This document shows positions 23,842-34,200 of a stretch of DNA of 64,000 nucleotides, one piece after another. Location: positions 1 to 64,000 of the forward strand of contig NMRB01000624.1 of NCBI GenBank assembly GCA_002633025.1, read 5' to 3'. A program made the position numbers and the translations under genes. This stretch comes from Notospermus geniculatus (lineage: Eukaryota; Nemertea; Pilidiophora; Heteronemertea; Lineidae). A model generated the notes under the pieces. It saw nothing but the letters and a program-made list of their open reading frames with translations. It had not been told where the DNA came from and did not search any database. Each line of letters starts with the position of its first letter. Within the stretch, counting starts at the first letter, position 1.

Positions 23842-24714
23842 TATCTTTTGTGAACTTGACATACATATTGTGTAAAGCTTGTGACAGTGAGACAAAATTT
23901 GTCTGACATACAATTTGTACTATCAGTTTGTTCTGTTTATGCACCTGCAAAGTACAGCCATGACAGCATTTGATTTCAAGACCGCTTTCCTGCTTCATTA
24001 CTTCATGCTAATGCGATACCCTTTCATGGGGAAGTAGGCTATAATAGCAGGCCATTGTCTAGGTCCATGCAGTGCTTAGCCCTATATCATCGATGTACGG
24101 TAAAAACCTACGACGATCATGCAAGCCGCGAGGTATTATTCCGAGAATTTCAAACTACAGGATAATACTCTTAGAATTGAATATATCAAGAAGGTAGATT
24201 AAATAACATAGTATGCTTGATTGAACAGTGTAAAAAGATACTCATCGTGCCAAATGAGATCGAAGTATCAAAACAACTGACTTTGTCCAACTGTGCTCAT
24301 GAAAATAGCACCGCAGGCGAGTTATTTTCTTCTCTTCGGTTCCCGACGAACTCGACCGAGTTTTTTTTAAATGTAAGTACTTTTGAATTCCATTGGAGGA
24401 AACCATTGGACATCAGCCTTTATGGAAGGTTCATATGTCGTCAATAGATGCATACGTCTAGCGAAATTTATTGTAAACCCTAAGAAAACCAATTTTTGCT
24501 GACACCGGCGAGTCTCGCCATACTAAAATGATGGAGAAATATAAAATGCGATTGGCTTGTACACAAATGCCATCTATTGGCCTTCCAATGAATGCATTCG
24601 CGATATCCAGTTGAGATCAATAGCTGAATCTTCAAAATTCGACCAGGCATGCCAGGCTCTCACAATGGCAACTCCGTCCCTGAAGACAAAGATATGGCTC
24701 GTCTCAAGTTGGAG

Positions 24715-24798
24715 GTACATGTAGAGTGGGCGTCTCAAGTTGGATGGCGGTAGAGCGGGCGTCTCAAGTTGGAGGTAGAGCGGGCGTTACAAACAGTG
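24715..24798. repeat. Minisatellite, about 30-bp unit
   Basis: Three units of GGGCGTCTCAAGTTGGA followed by GGTAGAGC variants; one copy carries an inserted ACATGTAG. Confidence 0.7.
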
Positions 24799-24878
24799 CG
24801 ATTTGTTTTGAATATTGTTATTTTGCAGTTGGAAGGCAAAGCATGAATGAATGAATAGAAATACCGTACTTCCGATTT

Positions 24879-25650
24879 ATTCGGAAGTTTGCAATCCTGA
24901 ACACGTATCCCTACACTCGCTGTATTGCATTTGTAAAAATGCTAAGTGCAAGAGAAGGAACATTTGCGCAACCCTCTGATGATTCAGGCGGGAAAGAGGC
25001 CAACTTAAAAGCAATTTTATCAGTAAGACCGTGTCATTCGTTTCACAATATTTTCAATTTATTTGTTTGTCTCCTTTTATGGTCATTCACTTTCGTCTTC
25101 CAAATATGGTCATCTACATGCATGAAATAAATATTTCCACCAGTAACGTAAAATGTTTGGGTCAGATTGGCTTCACTTTGATGAGATGTTCTTTCGTGGG
25201 CCCACCAATGAATGAATTGCATCAGACATTTCGACATCACCTCATCTATTTTTCACACATGTTTCGGAAGTTGGCAATCCTGAAAACGTCTGGCCGTTTA
25301 TAATCCCTATACACTCGCTCTATTGCATTTTTAAAAATGATAAGTGCAAGAGAAGGAACATTTAACCCTCTGATGATTCAGGAGGGAAAGAGGCCAACTT
25401 ATAAAAGCCATTTTATCAGTAAGTCCATTTGTCATTCGTTTCACAATATTTTCAATTTATTTGTTTGTCTCCTTTTATGGTCATTCACTTTCGTCTTCCA
25501 AATATGGTCATCTACAGGCATGGAATAAATATTTCCACCAGTAACGTGAAATGTTTGGGTCAGATTGGCTTCACTTTAATGAGACATTCTTTTGTGGGCC
25601 TAGCCATGAATGAATTGCATCAGACATTTTAAGATCACCCCCGACATCAC
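24879..25650. repeat. Tandem duplication, about 385-bp unit
   Basis: Units 24879-25258 and 25262-25650 share long near-identical stretches, for example ATAAATATTTCCACCAGTAA and GTTTGGGTCAGATTGGCTTC. No protein family is recognised in the matching short frames. Confidence 0.8.
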
Positions 25651-25772
25651 CTCATATCTATTTTTCACACCCGAACAATTGCTGTTTATTTTCACGTCTC
25701 TTTCTTGAGCAATTATTATTTATTAGTGGTAAATTCACAGGAAGGCCTTCGAAATTTTTATTACTTTCCCCT

Positions 25773-25782
25773 CCTAATATGG
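25773..25782 (+). promoter_or_regulatory. CArG box (SRF site) upstream of cofilin
   Basis: CCTAATATGG is a perfect CC(A/T)6GG. It lies 157 bp before the TATA box and 260 bp before the start codon. SRF sites are an established control element of actin-cytoskeleton genes; binding here is inferred. Confidence 0.5.
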
Positions 25783-25938
25783 TGATGTCCCGCTAAATGA
25801 CCCATTCATCTGAGGCACGAGACAATATGGCTTGTACAGCGCGCGCACACCGTTACGATTCACGCAAACAATCGATGCTCCAGATACGGCGTATCTCATC
25901 GACCGAGATTCCCGGGCGTTCAGAGATTCTCGACACAA

Positions 25939-25946
25939 TATAAATA
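25939..25946 (+). promoter_or_regulatory. TATA box of the cofilin gene
   Basis: TATAAATA lies 96 bp before the ATG, implying a transcription start near 25970 and a short leader of about 70 bases. Confidence 0.65.
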
Positions 25947-26041
25947 GCCGGTGCGTGTTGACAGCGCAGACATTTTGGTTCAGGCTCCGTGTGTAGGCGC
26001 TTAATTTAGCTCAAATTAGCACGCTTTTGTGATATTTCAAG

Positions 26042-26319
26042 ATGGCGAGTGGAGTAAAATGCAACGATGAAGTCAAGACGAGGTATGATAAGTTGTACAA
26101 GAAGAAGGAATCGTCGTTCTGCGTGTTCCGTCTGACCGAGAAAATGACGGAAATTGTGGTGGACAAAGATATAGACGACGCGTCGGACCCTATGATATCC
26201 TATAAGGACCTGTGTGATAAAGTGTCGGCAACTGGCGAGCCAAGATACATTGTTTACGACGTCAATTATGAGCTTCCTAACAACGCTGGAAAGAGAAGAA
26301 AAATACTTTTCGTTTCATG
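26042..26319 (+). CDS. CFL: Cofilin exon 1
   Basis: From the ATG in the context CAAGATGGCG to the TCATG|GTAAGT donor; 92 codons plus two bases. Covers the N-terminus and the central beta-sheet. Confidence 0.92.
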
Positions 26320-27636
26320 GTAAGTGTTGTTCAAATGTCTGATTGTCCTGCGATGCAATGAACATGAGTGGAGTGCGCTGTGCATCATGACTGTGTGTCT
26401 CTGTGTGCATTCCTTGCTGTGTCTGTAGTGTATCTTTCCGGCATCTTGGTTCAGACATTACCGTCTGTCTGAGACTGGCTGATGTCATTCTCTCTGCAGA
26501 AGACATTTGACACGCATGTTCGATCGGCCTAGGGTCAACGATGATACCGTACCGTAGGAGGCCTACCGTTCGCGCTTGCGGCCTCTTGCTTCGTGCATTT
26601 CCCTTTGCCAATGATGGCTGTTCCACGCCTGACAATGACATGCCTGTCATTAATTAATATGCCGATATCATAGACGCTCGAGTCTGTATGACTGGTAGTG
26701 CATGGTTCAACACTTCACTTCTGTACATGAATAAAAATGTACAGGGTTGGATACTGCCGTATCATCATTGGATGAGTAATCACTTTAATCAGGGAGATGA
26801 CTGGCAGACGGCCGACCGACCGTCTAGTGAACTCCAGAGTCATATCTCATTGATATTCCCTTCGTACATGTACTCGGGAATCCTCAGTTACAAATTCTTT
26901 CATCTCCGCCCGTCCATTGTGTGCCAGACGCTGTGTACACTTTGGTACCGGTATAGATTTTTCAAGGCAACACACAAATGGCATTGCTACCATTTGCGCT
27001 AGTAATACAATACATAATGTATGTGCCTGAGATATTCGTCATGTACGTACATACTTTACCGTACATTCATGATATGCTGTGGGGCTTAGTCATATTGAAA
27101 TATGGCTCTCCATATAAGGCATTGCGAGTTGCTGTCTTGTGCAACTACAATCAACTGTGCAGTAGTGGCTTGTTAAGAATTTACCCAATGGACTATGCCT
27201 ACAGCCCCCCATGCCCCCCCCAACCACCACTGTGGGCCCATCTTTTTCAACTACCAGCACCGGACCTCTTTTGCAACTGCCGGGGCCAGCTCACTTACCA
27301 ACATACGCAATTGAGGGTTGAACGGGGATACAGTATACAGGTTTCAGATCAACATACTCGTATTTTGGTTACATACTTTATAGGCCTAGGCCTATACAGA
27401 TTGGGAAATTGATTTCGGAGCCAAAGTTCAGCAGTTACATATTTGTTATGCTTTCTCTTTTCAGGTCCTCGGATGACACAGCCAAAGTGAAGGCGAAGAT
27501 GGTCTACGCATCAAGCAGAACAGAAATTATGAAGAAACTAGAAGGAGTCCAAGACGTTGTCCAAGCCAACGACCTGACCGACCTTTATAATGCAGAGGAT
27601 GAGTTTAAGGCGAAACAAGTCAGCAAAGGGAAATAA
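26042..27636 (+). CDS. CFL: ADF/cofilin
   Basis: Actin-depolymerising factor/cofilin binds and severs actin filaments in the cytoplasm. Exons 26042-26319 and 27465-27636 join in phase 2 through a split Trp codon and give 149 residues, a typical family length. The sequence starts MASGVKCNDEVKTRYDKLYK; the early Ser matches the regulatory Ser3 region. It continues with EPRYIVYDVNYEL and KRRKILFVSW, then SSDDTAKVKAKMVYASSR, which holds the actin-binding long-helix start (KxKMxYASS), and ends QANDLTDLYNAEDEF. Acceptor TCTTTTCAG and donor TCATG|GTAAGT are standard. No intron splits the start codon region, unlike many animal cofilin genes. TATA and CArG boxes lie upstream. The call is firm. Confidence 0.93.
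27465..27636 (+). CDS. CFL: Cofilin exon 2
   Basis: Begins after CTCTTTTCAG with the last base of Trp and encodes the actin-binding helix and acidic C-terminus to TAA. AATAAA overlaps the stop codon but is too close to be the likely polyadenylation signal. Confidence 0.92.
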
Positions 27637-28262
27637 ACTCAAAAAAATACACTGTAGATACAATGTCGTGATACGTATATTCAAGAACCAGGGGCATGTG
27701 TAGGCCTACATTTAAATCCAGTTCAGTTCATTTCCTGTGTCACAGTCAGTTTTATAATTATACGTCGATGGTTAAATGTAATTTTATATACTTTTATCCT
27801 TATGACCCAAATCAAATCATGTTTAGGCTGTAGATTTTTCTGTGCAATGTACATGTAGGGTATAAACGCAGAGTGATTCAAAATTGTCCCCACTGGTATA
27901 GTAGAGGGCATTTGAAACTGACATGTCACGGAAGAGCAATGGCTTCTTATTGAGCCTCTTGTACATGTTATATCAAGTGGGGACGTCACGAGATTTACAA
28001 TAGATCACCCAATTCTTATGTAAAAGGTACCAAGGACTTAGTATTTTTGGTCACCCTGCATTTCGGTAACCTAGGTTGGAAAAATTGACTGTGAGATGAT
28101 GGTCATCAAGGGCAACTAGCCCATATTATGGTTGGCTTATAAATTTTTATAATTTCAATGAGTGAATATTTTAAACTAGTCCTTATGATTGGTTTACTGG
28201 GGATAAATTTTTCTGATACCAATGAGTAAATGTTTTACAGATATTATTTCCTTTTAATTTTT

Positions 28263-28447
28263 GTGCGATACAAATCGATGTCGAACTTTTTTATTTACAA
28301 TCGCGTCTAGAAGTGAGCTCATGGATTGGTCGTATGTGTAGTCAGCTCGGCGTGATGCCATACAAATTTATGTCGAATTTTTTTATTGATAATCACGCCA
28401 ATGGCGAAGCTCATGGATTGGTGGTAATTAGTGTAGTCAACGCGATG
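28263..28447. repeat. Two-copy tandem repeat, about 93 bp
   Basis: The two units share ATACAAAT..ATGTCGAA and AGCTCATGGATTGGT with GTGTAGTCA. Confidence 0.6.
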
Positions 28448-29343
28448 TGGTGTACTCTTTGGCCAGCAACATGTGACCACCGCATCTACTTCCTTCCGCC
28501 GTATATTTGTATCAATTTTCTTTTGGGGTCATGGCAATGAAACTTAAGATTAACAGACAATATTGTCAGACGCGAAAAGCAACTTATACATGTACTTATA
28601 CATGTAGTATTAAAATTCCATGGCCAGTTACCTCAGGGGCTTCGGTCTTCAGTGTACGAGTTTCTAGAATCCAAATTCTGACTGATTTTAATGAAGTAGG
28701 AAACAAAGAAACACAAAATTAAAATACACTTGCTAAACTGATGGATTATGAAATACATGTAAGAAGGTTTATGAAAGTAAGAACGTCTTAGTAAAACCAA
28801 ACGCCTATGTCATGTGTACAATGTATGCCTACGTGAATCAGTCAACCTCAAAGCCGAGACAAAGGTAAAATACCCTGAACCATTAAGTTTATTTACCGAT
28901 AGACCTAAATGAAATTGTACTCGGTAGCAACGGCTTGGATTGTACATTACATCAAAAACAAACAATAGTTCCAACAACGAGTACTCGGAATTTGTGAGTG
29001 ACATGTGATTGTTCTGCTGATTATCTTTTTTGCATAAAAACAAGATCCGATTGAAATGTGTTGCTTTTAATTTGTTTTGTGGTTTGCTATCCTGCAATAA
29101 GCAACCACAGAAAGATGTATCATGACTTCCTTCTGGTGCTAGGCAAGCTTCGTCAGTAGTACATGTACATGTCTTTGCTATTCTTTGTCGATTTTCAACG
29201 CCTGTTCTTGGCGATGTGCAAGTTTCCTTCGAAAGTGTTGTCTTCCAGTGCCTGATCTAGGAGATAGGGCCTGCGCCCACTCCTTAGTTTTAGAAGACCA
29301 AAAGCTCACTGCAGCCCTCCAGGGAAGTACAGACATGAAAAAG

Positions 29344-29509
29344 CAGGGCCGTATTTAACTTTTTGGTCCAGGGGGGCAGGAGCCTCTCAGGGGGGCAGAA
29401 GACCCCTTTTTGCTGTTTTTTGCCCAAAATCTGCATGAAAATCACGTTTTTTGGTTGGCTAAGGGGGGGGGGGAATGCCCCCTCGCCCCCCCCTTTAAAT
29501 ACGGCCCTG
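29344..29509. mobile_element. hAT-like MITE, CAGGGCCGTATTTAA termini
   Basis: A 166-bp element with mirrored CAGGGCCGTATTTAA and TTTAAATACGGCCCTG ends and G/C homopolymers inside. CAGGG ends are typical of hAT elements; no clean 8-bp duplication is visible. Confidence 0.75.
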
Positions 29510-30206
29510 AAAAGTCATGGTTTTTCAGCTTAAGTTCCAGGAATTTGCATCTGATAGCAACTATATAAACCGTGGGATTACAAATTTATGCCCCCCCCCC
29601 CCCAACTTGCAACCAAAAGTGTATTTCCCCATCAGGGTTGCTGCTTTTGATGAACGTGATCATTCGGGACGTAAGTCTCTTCCTCCAACCACTGCTGCCC
29701 TGCACATCGTGCCAGACACTATGCCATTTAACGATTTTCATGTTGATATCTTTGATCATTATATCATTAAGTATTTGTAAAACAAATGCCATTGCAACGA
29801 TTCAGGCAAGATAAAAAGTAGGTCACTAGGTCGCTGTTTACTCTCCCAGTTCTGTAAAATGACAGTTGATAGGCCGCTCGGTCATTATTTCCTGAAAGGC
29901 GGTTTCCTCTCTGAAGTGACATGGCGGGCAAAGACATCATGCATTAGATCACGTCATGTGAAGATTGTACTGCTTAGTTCCTGTGCTGGGGTCTGCTGAC
30001 TCGCAATCGGATACGTCACTTCGTTTGTTGCGTTCTACAGCGTGCATGAATATCATAATGAGGCATTGATGTCCTGTCAAACTGCTGTCCATACAAATAA
30101 AAACTTTAACACCAGCTTCCTTGGCAAGGTCTTCTGAGAGGTACATGTAACTTGCATCATAGGTCGGTCATCTAGATTTTTAAGGGTCTATAGGCTACAC
30201 AGATGC

Positions 30207-30362
30207 ATGAGTTTCGCTAGCACTAGCAGCCATATTGCCAAAATTAGGTCATCACCATGGGAATTTTCTTCCAGAGTGATAGCTGATTGGTTCGCTCATC
30301 CCCAGTGGGGGAAATCTCCATGGTGATGACCTTTCGGCAAGATGGCTGCTTGCGAAACTCAT
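30207..30362. mobile_element. ATGAGTTTCGCTAGC palindromic MITE, copy 1
   Basis: Starts ATGAGTTTCGCTAGC, ends GCGAAACTCAT; AGCCAT..TTGCCAAAA and GGTCATCACCATGG are mirrored near the right end. Two more copies lie at 48976 and 50457. Confidence 0.75.
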
Positions 30363-30578
30363 CTATGTTTGGAGCAAGTCGACAGTTCACCAGATCTTTG
30401 CACATAAATGGTCCTGTGTGTGCTTCTTCAGCTGATCCATAAACAGGAAGTGCGAAACTCACATAAAATTACAGAACACTATGTATTCGGTGTGAATGAC
30501 AGCAAAAAAATCAGATTACAGTTAACCAATGAATTCACAAAATAATATTACATGTGGTATGAAAGTATCACAATTAAT

Positions 30579-30717
30579 GGCTGGTATTCATAAAAGTTGG
30601 CAAATGCTTTTACTTGGGATTTTTAATGTAAATGTACTACACCGATGATCAATGTAAATGTACATGTACTACAAAACTTGAAGTAAAAGCATTTGCTAGC
30701 CTTTATGAATATCAGCC
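30579..30717. mobile_element. Palindromic MITE, GGCTGGTATTCATAAA
   Basis: GGCTGGTATTCATAAA and TTTATGAATATCAGCC are mirrored, as are AAATGCTTTTACTT and AAGTAAAAGCATTT. Confidence 0.75.
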
Positions 30718-30947
30718 ATTGTTCCAGAGTGTATGAGATAAGTACGAGGATTTTCTGTGAAAAGTTCGACATTCCTGGCCTCAGACATCGGGCCTTATAT
30801 CATCCCACCCTGTCTGTCATGTGCTCGGCCCAAACCGAGTGCTAGATGCGGCTCGATGCGACCGATTTACTTTGCACGTCTTTGTAGCAAAAGAAATGAC
30901 CGGCTTCCATAGGAATCAGTGATGTTTTTACAAAAGCCCTTCGCTCT

Positions 30948-31232
30948 TCATCTCTTACACGTGTCATTCGTGAACCATCTACACCAGTAATGAAGCCAAT
31001 ATATGGCATTGAAGCAGAAAAAGGCGACAGGGAATAGAATCCTCGAAATGGACTCGACGGTTTCACCTCTCCAACGTAGCCTCGAGGGCGAAGTTCGCCG
31101 AAGGCGGAACGAAGGGAAGAATTTATGGAGTTTATTTCTTGTCTCGGGAATTTTATTCTCCGGCCTGGTGCTCCTTTCGTCCTCGTCTATGGTGATGACT
31201 GTCACACCGCTGTCCAGCCCTGAGTCTATTGA
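30948..31232 (-). CDS. Receptor last exon: loop end and TM4
   Basis: Begins SIDSGLDSGVTVITIDEDE and runs through a basic stretch (FRLRRTSPSRLRWRG, possible phosphorylation site) into TM4 and a short tail FTNDTCKR before TGA at 30948-30950. It joins the previous exon in phase 0. Confidence 0.9.
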   Translation of the reverse strand, partial: SIDSGLDSGVTVITIDEDERSTRPENKIPETRNKLHKFFPSFRLRRTSPSRLRWRGETVESISRILFPVAFFCFNAIYWLHYWCRWFTNDTCKR

Positions 31233-34200
31233 CTGAAACAAATTATCAGTAATCATTAGAATTGGTTTGATGTGTGCAGGATGAAGGTAATTTAAAGTAA
31301 ATGAAATGGTTGTGATCACCATTAAGTGGGCAGTGTTGATCTCAATTCTGTGACTGCGAAATGGGGATACAGCCGTATTGACATTTGCCACATTTTTGCG
31401 CAGACTGAGGTCTCGGTTTGCCCCAGCACTGGGCTGACCAAGNCCCCCCCCCCCCCCGCTGTCACTGGTTCTATTTGGCATGGCATTTGTGAATCTTGTT
31501 GGTCTGTCAGTTTGATATTCATGGTAGATTCTACGTAACGGACATCGCCTCATTCCATTGCTGGCCCACACACCCCCGGGCACACACCCCTGCCCTCAAG
31601 GCCAGTGTGTGGAATGAAAATCTGATTCTCAGGCCATTCAGTCGCCTTACCCCAAAACCCGAACACAGTAGGGGCGAATTTTCCAAACGCACTTTTGCTG
31701 ATTAACGATTTTGCTTCCTCAGAATCTGCTGAGCTCATCCTACCCATAGGCTTACTTACATGTACATGAGAGAATCCGTCATGGTTGTTCTGGTATTGGT
31801 GTGCGTGATCGTCATTTATCTTTCGCATCTTCTCCTCTCGCTTCCTCGTTATCACATTGACCAGAGCAAACTCGGCAAGCGCTATCACAACAAACACCAA
31901 ACACGCCGACATCCAGACGTCTATTGCCTTGACGTACGAAACGCGGGGAAGTTGGGAGTTGACGCCGGAGGCTTGGGTAGTGATGGTCAGGACGGTGAGC
32001 AACCCGACTGAGATCCTTGCCGGGGTAGCCCACACGTCTAAATAGAAATTGACCCAGGACAAGATGACCACTAGCATACTGGGAATATAGATCTGGATGA
32101 GATAGTAGCCGAAACTCCGCTTCAGGTGAATGATGTATTTCGCTATGCTGAAGTTCCCTGAAAGGAAGATGAGGAGACGGTTATGTGATCGTCATGCCGA
32201 CAGATGGCAACCTTGTCTATTCAGTGCAAGTAACATGGGCACCTAGTACGTGCATCTATATTGGAATGAGGAGTTTTACCAGCTATCTCCTCAACCAAGT
32301 GTGGTGTGCTGAAGCTTCTGGTTATCAAAAGCGTACAGGCTACGTGGGTTGGCTGCTAAACATCCTCCCACAGCAGGAGTTTTTACCTCGCTCCTCTTCA
32401 TCCGCTCACACAAACGTGGAGTGTGGAGTGTATGAAGAGGAACGAGACCAAAGCCCTGCTGTGGGAGGATGCTGCTAAAGGAACAAAGACCCGTTTGAAT
32501 GACAACGCATGATGAATTTGAACTACAATACCTTGTACATGTACGTGTACATGTACATCCGTGTACCAGTTAAAAAGTAAATTTCAAGATTACAATAATT
32601 TCAGGAGTCGCAACCTACGAATATATCAGAAATCCTTCTACCAACTGTTATGGGCTTTTCTGCCTTTGCCCGTTTCGAAGCCTCCCTTTCATCAGACACC
32701 CTGCCTGCTCTTTGCATCCTTGAGATCGCCACGGTAGTATGTAAACATTGAAACGTTTCAAAAGAAACGGGCCAAATGAAACGACCCAAAAAACATGCTA
32801 AATCTGAAGTCGCATGGCAGAAACGGTGTAATTTTGTTATTTCCAGTTCATTTTTGGCACTTTCATGGCATATAAAATCTCTCAAAACACCCGTCTCCCG
32901 TTCAAAACACACGTGTTGTTATTGTTTACTTGACACCATATGCTTCCCATTCATTCAATGTTCAAGGTCTCTGATCCCAAATATGGAAGTCGTCGCTTCA
33001 GAAACTCTCTATGCGATTATTAATACCTTTTTGTTCACGAAGTGACGTTATTTTCGTGCCACATCATTTCTTGTCACACGGGTTTATTCACTTAATATAG
33101 CACCAATTGGCACGAAATTTCACTAATAAGTGTAATGTAACGCCAAGTTATGTCTCTTATAGTAGAATTTACATATTATTCGCGTTTTTTCGAGAAATCG
33201 ACACTTTTGTTTGGGGCATAATCGCCGATGTATGGACGAATGTATACATCATCATGAAACGGCATTTTTGTGTACAAAATANNNNNNNNNNNNNNNNNNN
33301 NNNNNNNNNNNNNNNNNNNNNNNNNNNNNNNNNNNNNNNNNNNNNNNNNNNNNNNNNNNNNNNNNNNNNNNNNNNNNNNNNNNNNNNNNNNNNNNNNNNN
33401 NNNNNNNNNNNNNNNNNNNNNNNNNNNNNNNNNNNNNNNNNNNNNNNNNNNNNNNNNNNNNNNNNNNNNNNNNNNNNNNNNNNNNNNNNNNNNNNNNNNN
33501 NNNNNNNNNNNNNNNNNNNNNNNNNNNNNNNNNNNNNNNNNNNNNNNNNNNNNNNNNNNNNNNNNNNNNNNNNNNNNNNNNNNNNNNNNNNNNNNNNNNN
33601 NNNNNNNNNNNNNNNNNNNNNNNNNNNNNNNNNNNNNNNNNNNNNNNNNNNNNNNNNNNNNNNNNNNNNNNNNNNNNNNNNNNNNNNNNNNNNNNNNNNN
33701 NNNNNNNNNNNNNNNNNNNNNNNNNNNNNNNNNNNNNNNNNNNNNNNNNNNNNNNNNNNNNNNNNNNNNNNNNNNNNNNNNNNNNNNNNNNNNNNNNNNN
33801 NNNNNNNNNNNNNNNNNNNNNNNNNNNNNNNNNNNNNNNNNNNNNNNNNNNNNNNNNNNNNNNNNNNNNNNNNNNNNNNNNNNNNNNNNNNNNNNNNNNN
33901 NNNNNNNNNNNNNNNNNNNNNNNNNNNNNNNNNNNNNNNNNNNNNNNNNNNNNNNNNNNNNNNNNNNNNNNNNNNNNNNNNNNNNNNNNNNNNNNNNNNN
34001 NNNNNNNNNNNNNNNNNNNNNNNNNNNNNNNNNNNNNNNNNNNNNNNNNNNNNNNNNNNNNNNNNNNNNNNNNNNNNNNNNNNNNNNNNNNNNNNNNNNN
34101 NNNNNNNNNNNNNNNNNNNNNNNNNNNNNNNNNNNNNNNNNNNNNNNNNNNNNNNNNNNNNNNNNNNNNNNNNNNNNNNNNNNNNNNNNGTTATTTTCTG

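Larger units (their letters stand above)
27637..30947. other. Intergenic between cofilin and the receptor
   Basis: No exon recognised. It contains a 93-bp tandem duplication (28263-28447), a hAT-like MITE (29344) and two palindromic elements (30207, 30579). The two genes converge, so 3' untranslated sequence of both should lie here. Confidence 0.45.
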
